Origin: Candidatus Lambdaproteobacteria bacterium RIFOXYD2_FULL_56_26
Lineage (GTDB): Bacteria; SAR324; XYD2-FULL-50-16
DNA: 64,000 nt
NCBI GenBank assembly: GCA_001783715.1
Contig: MFNF01000001.1
Location: 310,001-374,000, forward strand
Reading direction: 5' to 3'
Made by a program: the position numbers and the translations under genes. The notes beneath the pieces are model-generated. The model searched no databases, was not told the origin of the DNA, and was given only the letters and a program-made list of their open reading frames with translations. Below are positions 1 to 8,135 of the stretch, piece after piece; the first letter of the stretch is position 1, and every line of letters begins with the position of its first letter.

Positions 1-269
1 GGTCCCGGCCAAAGGGGGACCTTGAAAGCATATCTATCAGAAGGGTAATGCAAAGAAAACGCAAAAACCTGAAGTTTGACCAAATTATTTCGCAAGCAGG
101 TTTGCATCCAACTGTCCGGCAAGGGGATTCACTCCAAAGTATGGGGGGCAACACAAAAAGGTTTTTTCCCCTGGCTGGCGGCAATTGTCGTCCAGGGCAA
201 AAAAAGGTTGCCAGTAAATAATGAATATATTATTCAGAAATTCACTTTAACTCTATCCGAAGGAAACCA
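1..269. other. Upstream region of hcp, no gene supported
   Basis: I see no credible gene here. A short frame running from 76 into hcp is out of frame with it and resembles nothing I know. The first 21 bases contain GGTCCC and GGGACC, which could be the end of a hairpin belonging to a gene to the left of the window. A perfect palindrome sits just before hcp and is listed separately. Confidence 0.5.
222..236. promoter_or_regulatory. Palindrome upstream of hcp, possible operator
   Basis: The sequence TGAATA-TAT-TATTCA is a perfect inverted repeat with 6-base arms, centred about 41 bases before the hcp start codon. hcp genes are commonly controlled by nitrosative-stress or redox regulators of the CRP/FNR or Rrf2 families. 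The arms match neither TTGTGA-N6-TCACAA (HcpR) nor TTGAT-N4-ATCAA (FNR), so the binding protein is unknown. The position fits an operator overlapping a core promoter. Confidence 0.35.
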
Positions 270-1586
270 ATGCAGATGTTTTGTAACCAATGTGAGATGA
301 GCGTTCCCGGTGGGTGCGGCTCGAAAGGCCGTGATATTGGCACTTGCGGCAAAGATGCCAACCTGACCCGCCTTCAGGACGTGATGGTGTATGGCCTCAA
401 AGGGTTGGCCGCCTACAGGGAACATGCCCGCCAGTTGGGTGCGCCTACCCAGGAAGTGGACGATGTCATTGCCGACAGTCTTTATTTCACCATGACCAAC
501 GTCAACTTCAACTTCGGAGAGCACATTGCCCAGTTGATGAAGATCGGCCAAGCCGGGGTCACGTCCATGAACCTGCTCAGCGAAGCCCACACCAAACGCT
601 TGGGTGTCCCGACCCCGGTCAAGGTCAGCCAAAACCATGCCGAAGGACATGGAATCCTGGTCAGCGGCCACAACCTGGATATGTTGCAAAAACTCTTGCA
701 AGACACCGAAGGCAAAGGGATCAATGTTTATACCCACTCGGAGATGCTCCCGGCGCACGCTTACCCGGAGCTGAAAAAATTCTCCCACCTCAAGGGCAAC
801 ATCGGCAAAGCTTGGCATGACCAAGGCAAACTGTTCAACCACTGGCCAGGGACCTTGGTGGTCAACACCAACTGTATCGTCCCGCCCGAAGTCGGCAGCC
901 ACTACCTGGACCGGTTGTTTACCTACAAAAACGTCGGCGTGGAAGGGGCCCACAAGATCGAAAACGACGATTTCTCCGCCTTGATCGCCAAAACCCTTGC
1001 CAGCCCCAAGATCACCGGTTTTGATTCGGAAGAAACCCTGGTCACCGGTCACCACTACCAAACCGTTTTGACCTTGGCCCCGCAGATTTTGGAAGCGGTC
1101 ACGGCAGGGAAGATCAAAAAGTTTTTTGTCATCGCCGGTTGTGATGCGCCGGGCAAGCCGGGGGAATACTACCGGGAATTGGCTTTGAGCCTGCCCAAGA
1201 ACTGTGTGGTGGTCACCAGCAGCTGCGGCAAGTTCCGGTTCAACGACCATGACTTCGGCAAGGTCCCCGGCACCGAGATCCCCAGATACTTGGACCTGGG
1301 CCAGTGCAACGACTCCAACGGAGCGGTGCACATTGCCTTGGCCCTTTCGGGAGCCACCGGCCTGCCGGTCAACGAACTGCCGATCAAGATCGTTTTGAGT
1401 TGGATGGAGCAAAAGGCGGTGATCATCCTGCTGGCCCTGTTCAGCCTGGGGATCCAGAACATCACCATTGGCCCCAAGCCCCCACAGTTCGTCAACCAGG
1501 ACATCATGGACTTCCTGGTCCAGCAGTTCAATTTGAGCCTGACCGGTGAAGCCAAAGACGATCTCAAGGCCTTCCTGGCCGCTTGA
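270..1586 (+). CDS. hcp: Hybrid-cluster protein (hydroxylamine reductase), short class
   Basis: Cytoplasmic Fe-S enzyme that reduces NO or hydroxylamine in nitrosative-stress defence. At 438 residues it is about 110 shorter than the usual 550, which matches the class III form that lacks one helical bundle near the N-terminus. Expected hybrid-cluster ligands are visible: H134 (SGHNLD), E158, C202 (NTNCI), C291 (AGCD), C319, C346 (GQCND) and E380 (SWMEQK). The N-terminal cluster cysteines are C5, C8, C16 and C26, giving CX2CX7CX9C. That differs from the CX2CX7-8CX5C and CX2CX11CX6C spacings I know. The start is backed by AAGGA five bases upstream. It is a single gene and no hcr-type reductase is adjacent. 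Family is certain; exact physiological substrate is not. Confidence 0.95.
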   Translation: MQMFCNQCEMSVPGGCGSKGRDIGTCGKDANLTRLQDVMVYGLKGLAAYREHARQLGAPTQEVDDVIADSLYFTMTNVNFNFGEHIAQLMKIGQAGVTSMNLLSEAHTKRLGVPTPVKVSQNHAEGHGILVSGHNLDMLQKLLQDTEGKGINVYTHSEMLPAHAYPELKKFSHLKGNIGKAWHDQGKLFNHWPGTLVVNTNCIVPPEVGSHYLDRLFTYKNVGVEGAHKIENDDFSALIAKTLASPKITGFDSEETLVTGHHYQTVLTLAPQILEAVTAGKIKKFFVIAGCDAPGKPGEYYRELALSLPKNCVVVTSSCGKFRFNDHDFGKVPGTEIPRYLDLGQCNDSNGAVHIALALSGATGLPVNELPIKIVLSWMEQKAVIILLALFSLGIQNITIGPKPPQFVNQDIMDFLVQQFNLSLTGEAKDDLKAFLAA

Positions 1587-1602
1587 TCGGAATTTCTTTC
1601 CC

Positions 1603-1631
1603 CAAGGGGTGGCCCCGGCGGCCACTCCTTG
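1603..1631. terminator. Hairpin between convergent genes, possible bidirectional terminator
   Basis: A 12-bp stem (CAAGGGGTGGCC against GGCCACTCCTTG, one G-T pair) with a 5-base loop lies between the stop codons of hcp and the facing membrane-protein gene. There is no clean T-run on either side, so factor-independent termination is plausible rather than certain. Confidence 0.5.
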
Positions 1632-1636
1632 TGTAC

Positions 1637-3568
1637 CTACTGCCGGTTGACCAAAAAAAGAGTTACGTCTGGACGGGTTGAGAACAATTTGAGGCAGGAA
1701 TAGTCCGCCAAGTTGTTTGGCAAGGGGTGAATCCTGGTTTGCCAATAAACCGCTTCTACGTTGTACTCTGCCAGAAATTCACAGCTTTGGGTCGGCGCAA
1801 GGCTGCCAGAGTAAAAGGTTTCTACTTTCTCAAGTAAAGGCAGGTAGGTAGCTTCGTCTTGGTTGATCGCCCCGGTTTGGAAGTTACTTACCAGGGAATG
1901 CCGTCCGGTCAGTCCCACAAAACTCCACAGTTGTCGAATTTTGTAATAGTTACTCAGCACGTACCCGTTGCTGGAGGTTTGGTGTCTGACTTCCCTGATC
2001 GCTTCCATCTCGGTTGCCGAGTGTTCATAATGTGACTTGGGGCCCCGAAAATGCTTCCCATCCGCATAACCCCCAAAGTAAAGCAAAAACAAAATGAGCC
2101 CCCCCAACAGTCCAACTCCCCACGGCAAGGACCGCTTGTGTTGGCTCAAAACCTGGGCGAAAGCGGCAAGAGCGGCGGCTTCCAAGAGCCAGCTGCCAAA
2201 AAAAATGAAATAGACGATCGACCCTTCCGACCCTCCGGTCGGGAACTTGAACAGTCCAAACACAACCATGCTGGCCCAACCACCCAGAATTAGGTACAAA
2301 AAGCCCCGCAATTGCTTGAACGGAGACCAACACAAGGCAAATCCGGCGATCAAAAACCCGGTTAGTTCATAAACCAGGGGAACCCAGACAAAGTATCCGG
2401 GACTGCCAAACAAGCGATTGGTCCAGTCCAAGAGGTAGGCGAAGACCGTAATCCCGTATTGCTCTGAGATCCTGGAGGCATAAACAAAAGCCCAGTAGTG
2501 ATTGGGGTCAAACTGCAGGAAGGGCTGCGCAGAGGAGCTTTCACCCCGGACCAACCACAGATACCAAAAGACCGCCAGCCCAGACCCCAAGGTCCCGATA
2601 GCAACCAGGGTTTTGACCTGGATTTTTTTAAACTGATTGGGGTCCAGTACAAACAAAGGCACGGCCAACAAGAAAGGAGTCAGGGCCAGGAGTTTGATTC
2701 CCACCAAGGCGGAAAGGCACCAAGCAGCCACGGCCAAATTTCCCCATTTTTGGGGGCGGTCCAAAAAATCCAACAGAAGTTTGGCCCCGAACAGCATATG
2801 GGCCAAGGCAAAGGTGTTTTGCCGGAAGGTCAGGTGAGAGATTTTTTGGTCACCCGGAATCCCCTGTAACCCAAAAAAAATACCAAACAAAAGTAAGGTA
2901 AGCCAGGGCCGGTTGGGCTTGCTGGTTCCCACCAGCACCCAAAAACCCAACAAGATACTAAGCCAGTTAAAAAGCAGATTCCAATGAAGATAGACGCTGC
3001 GAAGTTTCAGCTGTGAGGCCTGGGACAAGGTTGCGGCCCAAAGCTCGTTGAAGTTGTAGTACTTGTAAAATTCATCGGTATAAACAAACAGGTCAACCGG
3101 AGGAAAGTGTTGCTTGATCCCCTGGGCTATGGCCATTCTTTGGTATTCGTCTTGGTAGTAGGCTCCCTGAGGCCGCAGGGTGAAGAAAACAAAGACCAGG
3201 ACCAACAGCCCCGTAGCGACCAAAAAAGGCAGCAGGTGGGGGCGCAAAACCTCCAGCCAGCGTTGCCGCCGTTGTTGCCAAACCGCTCGCTCCTGTACGT
3301 CACGCAGCCCCCAGAGGACAAACAGGAACATAACCACATAAATCAAGGTAAAGCCCCAAAAGGGGAGCCCTAAGGGAGAAATCATCACCCGGTAGAGGAT
3401 GCTGGGGACCAGTACAAGGCAAGAACTAAGGCCCAAGAAAAAGGCGGGTTGTTGCGTTCCAAACCGCAGACGAACCGCCTTGAATTGGTCCAAAAAAGCG
3501 AGGGGGACCAAATGAAAAAACCCAGCGATACAAAAAAAATAAACTAACTCAATGGCATATCCGAACAT
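1637..3568 (-). CDS. Multi-pass membrane protein, GT-C glycosyltransferase-like, paralogue of the 32-34 kb protein
   Basis: About 643 residues with many hydrophobic helices and one hydrophilic loop near residues 125-160. That loop carries QDEYQR followed by a conserved PP-x4-VY-x5-YYNF pattern. An acidic DE pair in the first external loop is typical of GT-C enzymes that use lipid-linked sugars. The protein at 32166-34157 has the same loop (QDEQQR, YYNF) and a similar C-terminal region, including FxxGGxx(S/G)S and GAINQD, so the two are paralogues. I could not assign a characterised family. Start: ATG at 3566-3568 (MFGYAIEL) is preferred over an in-frame TTG 11 codons upstream; neither has a strong ribosome site. 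It may be co-transcribed with uppP, whose undecaprenyl phosphate recycling would suit a lipid-linked glycosylation role (inference). Confidence 0.6.
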   Translation of the reverse strand: MFGYAIELVYFFCIAGFFHLVPLAFLDQFKAVRLRFGTQQPAFFLGLSSCLVLVPSILYRVMISPLGLPFWGFTLIYVVMFLFVLWGLRDVQERAVWQQRRQRWLEVLRPHLLPFLVATGLLVLVFVFFTLRPQGAYYQDEYQRMAIAQGIKQHFPPVDLFVYTDEFYKYYNFNELWAATLSQASQLKLRSVYLHWNLLFNWLSILLGFWVLVGTSKPNRPWLTLLLFGIFFGLQGIPGDQKISHLTFRQNTFALAHMLFGAKLLLDFLDRPQKWGNLAVAAWCLSALVGIKLLALTPFLLAVPLFVLDPNQFKKIQVKTLVAIGTLGSGLAVFWYLWLVRGESSSAQPFLQFDPNHYWAFVYASRISEQYGITVFAYLLDWTNRLFGSPGYFVWVPLVYELTGFLIAGFALCWSPFKQLRGFLYLILGGWASMVVFGLFKFPTGGSEGSIVYFIFFGSWLLEAAALAAFAQVLSQHKRSLPWGVGLLGGLILFLLYFGGYADGKHFRGPKSHYEHSATEMEAIREVRHQTSSNGYVLSNYYKIRQLWSFVGLTGRHSLVSNFQTGAINQDEATYLPLLEKVETFYSGSLAPTQSCEFLAEYNVEAVYWQTRIHPLPNNLADYSCLKLFSTRPDVTLFLVNRQ

Positions 3569-3698
3569 TGTGCAACTCGGTGTTTGGGTTGAAAAGATCA
3601 AAAAGGGAAATTTTCCTGAGAATTCTCAGCCGGTATCTGCCGGAACCCTAGCACATAACCAACGAATTCATTGCAACATACTGAATATGCGGAATATT

Positions 3699-4517
3699 TC
3701 AAACCAAAAAATAAACAACCGCCCCAAGGACGATACGGTAAATCCCAAAGGGAATCAAGCCTATTTTCCCCAGCACTCCGATGAACCAACGGATCGAGAC
3801 CCAAGCAATGGCAAAGGCCACCACAAACCCCAGCCCAAAGACCGCTAGGTCCGACTGGTCCAAAAATCCCCAGGATTTGTAGAGATCATAACCCACCGCT
3901 GCCACCATGACCGGAACAGCGATGATAAAGGAAAAGTCCGCCGCCGCTTGGGCACGGACTCCCACCAAGAGCCCGGTGATCAAGGTGGAGCCGGACCGGG
4001 ACATGCCCGGCCAGATGGCCATACATTGCCCCAGGCCGATCAACCCGGCCTGTTTGAGGCTGATTTGGTCCACCTCTTCGGCACTGTAACGTTTGGGCAT
4101 CAGCTGTACCAGAATCATCATCACCCCGCCGACCATCAGCCCGACCGCCACCACCGAGACGGAAAAAAGCTGTTCCTTGATCACCTTGTGCAGCAGCAAC
4201 CCGGCCACCAGGATCGGCAACACCGCCACCACAAAATGAACCGCCGTGGGCCGACTGTTCCCCCACAAAAGCCGCTTCCAAAAGGGTTCTTCCCCAGGCC
4301 CAGGGATCAGGCCCAAGAACCGCTCCTTGTACAGCCAAAAGGCGGCCAGGATCGCCCCCAGTTGGATGAACACCGCAAAGGTGGCGGCCTTTTCGCCGGT
4401 AAACTCTATCCAGTCTTCCAGCAGAATCATGTGCCCGGTGGAAGAAACCGGCACGAACTCGGTCAAGCCTTCCACCACTGCGGTCAAAAAGGCTTTGAAG
4501 TAAAGGTTTTCCAACAA
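3699..4517 (-). CDS. uppP: Undecaprenyl-diphosphatase UppP/BacA
   Basis: Integral membrane phosphatase that recycles undecaprenyl pyrophosphate to the monophosphate carrier used for peptidoglycan and polysaccharide synthesis; it also confers bacitracin tolerance. The protein has both family signatures: EGLTEFVPVSSTGH near the N-terminus and GMSRSGST in the second half. About 272 residues, normal for the family. I chose the TTG at 4515-4517 because AAAGGA lies six bases before it and the product begins with the usual short N-terminus. An upstream in-frame TTG at 4547 would add ten residues without such a site. It follows the diguanylate cyclase by 37 bases on the same strand, so an operon is likely. 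Confidence 0.93.
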   Translation of the reverse strand: MLENLYFKAFLTAVVEGLTEFVPVSSTGHMILLEDWIEFTGEKAATFAVFIQLGAILAAFWLYKERFLGLIPGPGEEPFWKRLLWGNSRPTAVHFVVAVLPILVAGLLLHKVIKEQLFSVSVVAVGLMVGGVMMILVQLMPKRYSAEEVDQISLKQAGLIGLGQCMAIWPGMSRSGSTLITGLLVGVRAQAAADFSFIIAVPVMVAAVGYDLYKSWGFLDQSDLAVFGLGFVVAFAIAWVSIRWFIGVLGKIGLIPFGIYRIVLGAVVYFLV

Positions 4518-4554
4518 GTCTATTCCTTTGGGTTCTAAGGGGGGCAATCGGGGC

Positions 4555-6489
4555 TTATTCCTTGTCCATCTGCTCGATCAACTGGGGGGTAAACTTGACC
4601 ACTTTGTTGCGGCCACTCTTTTTAGCCGAGTACATGGCGATGTCCGCATGTTTGATGCAGATCCAAAAGTGGTCCGCTGTCTCGGGGTATTCGGTGTAGC
4701 CGATGCTGGCGGTTTTTTTGATCACCAGATTCCCGTAGGGGAAGTTGGCTTCTTCGATGTTGGCACGGATCTTTTCGGCCAGCTTTTTGGTCTCCCCAGA
4801 CCGGGTGTGGAAGGAGAGGATCAGGATCTCCTCGCCGCCGAAGCGGATCACCATGTCTTTGGATCCGACGCTTTTTTTCACCACCTGGGCAATACCCCGC
4901 AGGATCAGGTCTCCGGCATCGTGGCCCTGCTCGTCGTTGACCCGTTTGAAGTGGTCGATGTCCAGCATCATAAAGCCCAAACGGCGGTCCTTGTACTTCT
5001 CGATGAAGTCGGCGGCGATTTCCTCCAAATACCTGCGGTTGTACAAGGTGGTTAATTCGTCCTTGAGGGACTGTTCCTTGATGAAGTCCATGGCGCTCTT
5101 GATCTCTAGGACCGGAGAGGCTTGCTCCATGTAGCTTTTTAGGTAGGGGACGATCCCATCCACCCGTTCGTTTTGGTCCTTGGGGCAGATCAGCTGGATG
5201 ATCGAAACCATTTCCGCCCCAAACCGGGGGATGCACTTGTGCACCGGAGCCGAGGCCCTTTCTTCTTCGGGGAAGTACTTGCAGTACCGTTCTACGCTGA
5301 AGGAATCGTACCTACTCTTGAACTTGACCACCGGGCAAAGCTCGGGGTTGTGTTCGAGCAGGGCGGCGCAGTCGTGGACCGGGTTGAGGTCGCCCAACTC
5401 CGGGTCCAGGTCTCCCTGGTAGCGGGTCGGGTCGTCGGCGATGGTTTCTTCCCGGACGCATTGGTCGAGCACAAAGTGGAATTCCTTTTTCCTGAAGTTG
5501 GCCTCATAGATGCCAAACCGCTTGACTCCCATTCGTTTGAGGACGTCTTGGAAACGGACGTAAACCCCGAACTTGGTCTCTTCCCGTTCGGCGTTTTTCT
5601 TGAAGTTGTAGATTTGTAGCAGCTGGTCCACATTGTGGACCGTGTCGGTGATCACATTCCCTGACCGCTGGAAGTCAAAGCCCACCAGGGAATAAACCTT
5701 TTGGCAAATCTCGGTGAAGGTGCCGTTGAGGGTGCGCATCATCCGGTTGAAACTTTTGGCCACATCCCCCGCTTCATCGTCGAGAGTCTCGCCAACCCTG
5801 ACATGCATATGGCCCATTTCCAGTTCCCCAAAGCCGGTTTGCAGTTCCGAAAAAAAGGCGGAATAGGGGGTAAAAAACCGGTAAATCATCCAGAAGATGA
5901 AGAGGATACTGGAAAAGGTCAGGACGGAAATGGCAAAGATGGTCCAAAGCCCTACGTTACGTTGGGCGGAAAGGTCAAAGCTGATGCTGATCGCCCCGAG
6001 CACCTGCCCCTCTTCTGCGTGGTGGCAGTTCAGGCAATTGATCCGGCCTTTGGCGGAGGCCTTGTAAGGGATGACCAAGTTATAGACCGGACTGGAAAAC
6101 CCCTCAAGCAGCTCCTCTTGCATCTCCCCGGTTTCCAGGACCTTAAACTCCATCGCCGTTTCGGCGGCCTCTGCCTTGTGGGGAGCGCCGAATTGGGCGA
6201 TGACCCGGCTGCCTCGGATCACCTTGAGTTTTTTGATGGCGCTCAAGGTGTCGGTGTCCATCATCCCGGCCAAAAAGATGTCCCGCTGGCTGATTACGCC
6301 CAGGTACATCAGGCTGGTGATCCCGTCTCGGATGGTCTTGGCCACCGAAAGGGCGTTTTCCTTGGCCGCAGAGAGGGTAAGGTACCGAAAGCTCATCGAC
6401 AGGGTGCCGAAGATGAGCATAAAGAGCACAAGGAAGGTGATGGAGAACCGAAAGACGAGCTTAAATTGGATCTTCCTGCTTTGGCCCAT
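4555..6489 (-). CDS. Membrane diguanylate cyclase with heme-c-motif sensor domain
   Basis: Predicted to make cyclic di-GMP from two GTP. Order: N-terminal membrane helix (residues ~10-35), periplasmic sensor of the DUF3365/Tll0287-like kind containing CLNCH at ~149-153, second membrane helix (~175-200), HAMP-like linker, a middle region rich in Cys and His (~330-450), and a C-terminal GGDEF domain with GGEEI at ~548. CXXCH in an exported domain suggests covalent heme c and hence redox, NO or O2 sensing. The residues before GGEEI are GSKD, not RxxD, so the product-inhibition I-site appears lost. The ATG at 6489 begins MGQSRKI just before the first helix; 69 upstream codons in the same frame look non-coding. 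Divergent from fliN, so a motility link is plausible. Confidence 0.88.
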   Translation of the reverse strand: MGQSRKIQFKLVFRFSITFLVLFMLIFGTLSMSFRYLTLSAAKENALSVAKTIRDGITSLMYLGVISQRDIFLAGMMDTDTLSAIKKLKVIRGSRVIAQFGAPHKAEAAETAMEFKVLETGEMQEELLEGFSSPVYNLVIPYKASAKGRINCLNCHHAEEGQVLGAISISFDLSAQRNVGLWTIFAISVLTFSSILFIFWMIYRFFTPYSAFFSELQTGFGELEMGHMHVRVGETLDDEAGDVAKSFNRMMRTLNGTFTEICQKVYSLVGFDFQRSGNVITDTVHNVDQLLQIYNFKKNAEREETKFGVYVRFQDVLKRMGVKRFGIYEANFRKKEFHFVLDQCVREETIADDPTRYQGDLDPELGDLNPVHDCAALLEHNPELCPVVKFKSRYDSFSVERYCKYFPEEERASAPVHKCIPRFGAEMVSIIQLICPKDQNERVDGIVPYLKSYMEQASPVLEIKSAMDFIKEQSLKDELTTLYNRRYLEEIAADFIEKYKDRRLGFMMLDIDHFKRVNDEQGHDAGDLILRGIAQVVKKSVGSKDMVIRFGGEEILILSFHTRSGETKKLAEKIRANIEEANFPYGNLVIKKTASIGYTEYPETADHFWICIKHADIAMYSAKKSGRNKVVKFTPQLIEQMDKE

Positions 6490-6588
6490 AAAGCGCTGGG
6501 GGCTTGTGATCCGTCGTTTTTTAAAACACTCGGTGGCTGGAAAGCTTGGCAATACTCTTTCCAATTGGCTTGGACTTGTCAAGAAATG

Positions 6589-6604
6589 TGGAACCATTCT
6601 TGCT
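6589..6604 (+). promoter_or_regulatory. Sigma-54-type -24/-12 promoter upstream of fliN
   Basis: TGGAACcattcTTGCT matches the TGGCAC-N5-TTGCW consensus at all positions of the -24 and -12 elements except one base of TGGCAC. The GG and GC dinucleotides have the required 12-base offset. It lies about 136 bases before the fliN start. RpoN control of flagellar genes is well established in many bacteria, which supports the match. No activator site was identified. Confidence 0.5.
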
Positions 6605-6739
6605 TTTTCTTTTGGGAACAACGGCAGCTTGGGACCCTTCCCTCTCGACCCGGAAAGGTCGGCGGTGGGCTCCCCAAAAGGCTTGCCTAGGACCACCCAA
6701 ACCGTTTACCTTAGAACGATACCCACCCAGCGAGGGAAG

Positions 6740-7111
6740 ATGCCAGAAGAGATGGACGAGGACCTGTTCACCGGTGGGGGCCGTGGCCCCCGGTCGTTGA
6801 AACAGGCGTTGATGCAGCAGGAGATCTCCGATGAGGACATCCCCAAAGGTGAAGTCGAGTACATGCATGATGTACCACTCAAGCTGATTGCCCAAATCGG
6901 GCAGGTGGAAAAATCCATGCGTGAGGTACTCAACCTCAAGCCCAACCAAGTGATCGAGTTCGACAAGGTGGTCGGAGAACCGATGGACGTTTTTATCGGT
7001 GGCCGTTTGATGTGCCGCGGGGAGATCGTGGTGGTCAACGAGCGCTATGGGATTCGGATCTCGGAAGTGGTCCGCTCCGACGACTCGGCCCGGTACTCCA
7101 AAAACGCCTGA
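6740..7111 (+). CDS. fliN: Flagellar motor switch protein FliN
   Basis: Component of the flagellar C-ring that, with FliM and FliG, sets rotation direction. 123 residues. The C-terminal ~75 residues form a SpoA/FliN domain (VPLKLIAQIG through VVVNERYGIRI), which is the family core. The N-terminal ~45 residues are acidic and poorly conserved, as usual. The ATG at 6740 has GAGG four bases upstream; an ATG four codons later is an alternative. No other flagellar gene lies in the window, so it is detached from the usual fliM-fliN cluster. A sigma-54-like site lies upstream. It could be one of several FliN-like paralogues, or a type III secretion SpoA protein, but the length and motif favour FliN. 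Confidence 0.88.
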   Translation: MPEEMDEDLFTGGGRGPRSLKQALMQQEISDEDIPKGEVEYMHDVPLKLIAQIGQVEKSMREVLNLKPNQVIEFDKVVGEPMDVFIGGRLMCRGEIVVVNERYGIRISEVVRSDDSARYSKNA

Positions 7112-7151
7112 ACTTACGCCTCCTGCTTGGTTCTTTTCCTGCTTTAGCCTT

Positions 7152-8135
7152 ATGATCCAAGCCTCGCTGCTCAACAAAAGCTTCCGTATCCACAAAAAGC
7201 AACCAGGGTTCATCGGGGCCCTGGGCAATTTTTTCAACCGGGAATACCACTCCAAACCGGCGGTGGTGGACTTTGAGGTAACGGTCCGCCCCGGCGAGGT
7301 GATCGGGCTGTTGGGGCCCAACGGGGCGGGCAAGACCACCTTGATGAAGATGTTCACCGGCATCATTGTGCCCAGCGCCGGGGAACTCAAGGTCTTGGGC
7401 CAAACCCCCCACCTTAGGTCCCGAGAATTCCGCAAACAAATCGCCTTGGTGATGGGCCAAAAGTCCCAGCTTTGGTGGGACCTCCCGGCGTTGGATTCCT
7501 TTTTGCTGCTCCAAAAGTACTACGAAATCCCCAAGGCCGACTTCAAACGGAGGTTGGATGAATTGTCCACCCTCCTGGGGGTGATCGACCTGCTGGAGGT
7601 CCACGTACGCAAGCTCTCCTTGGGGGAGCGGATGAAGCTGGAACTGATGAGCTGCCTGCTCCACGAACCTAAAATCCTCTTTTTGGACGAACCTACCATT
7701 GGCCTGGACTTGGTGGCCCAGCGGAACATCCGGGCTTTTTTGGCTCGGTACCAAAAGGAAAAAGGCACCACCTTGATCCTGACCAGCCACTACATGGCCG
7801 ACGTAGAGGCGCTGTGCCAAAGGCTGGTACTGATCTTGGGCGGGAAAAAACGGTTTGACGGCAAGATCGAGGATTTTGAACAAATTTTGGGCAACAACAA
7901 GATTGTCGCCTATGACTTCGACCGCCCGCTGTCCACCGAGGACCCGGTCCTGGCCCCCTTTGCCCCGGTGTGGAACGAAGACCGTACGAGGGTCGAATTG
8001 ACCATTCCGGCCTTGCAGCTTAGGGAGCTGAGCCAAAAGATCCTCAAAGACTATCCAGTGGTGGACTTTCACACCGAAAAACTGCCGATCGAAAGGGTGA
8101 TGACCCAGTTGATGGACCGGCCCGAACTGCTATGA
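7152..8135 (+). CDS. ABC-2 exporter ATP-binding subunit (COG4586 type)
   Basis: ATPase of an ABC-2 family exporter. About 327 residues. Walker A GPNGAGKT is near residue 55, the Q-loop region reads MGQKSQLWWDLP (a hallmark of the COG4586 group), the signature is LSLGERMK, Walker B is ILFLDEPTIGLD, and the switch histidine is in TSHYM. About 80 residues follow the nucleotide-binding domain. The ATG at 7152 (MIQASLL) gives the standard family N-terminus; upstream codons in frame overlap fliN and are rejected. It is followed with ATGA overlap by two ABC-2 permeases, the usual COG4586-4587-3694 arrangement. The substrate is unknown; related systems are annotated as multidrug or uncharacterised exporters. 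Confidence 0.92.
   Translation: MIQASLLNKSFRIHKKQPGFIGALGNFFNREYHSKPAVVDFEVTVRPGEVIGLLGPNGAGKTTLMKMFTGIIVPSAGELKVLGQTPHLRSREFRKQIALVMGQKSQLWWDLPALDSFLLLQKYYEIPKADFKRRLDELSTLLGVIDLLEVHVRKLSLGERMKLELMSCLLHEPKILFLDEPTIGLDLVAQRNIRAFLARYQKEKGTTLILTSHYMADVEALCQRLVLILGGKKRFDGKIEDFEQILGNNKIVAYDFDRPLSTEDPVLAPFAPVWNEDRTRVELTIPALQLRELSQKILKDYPVVDFHTEKLPIERVMTQLMDRPELL

Noticed and set aside
76-300. 74-codon frame before hcp
   Set aside because: It overlaps the hcp start out of frame, lacks a ribosome site and has no similarity I recognise.
234-1745. 503-codon open frame antisense to hcp
   Set aside because: Its codons mirror the third-position bias of hcp on the other strand, and hcp has complete conserved motifs. 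No domain is recognisable in the antisense product.
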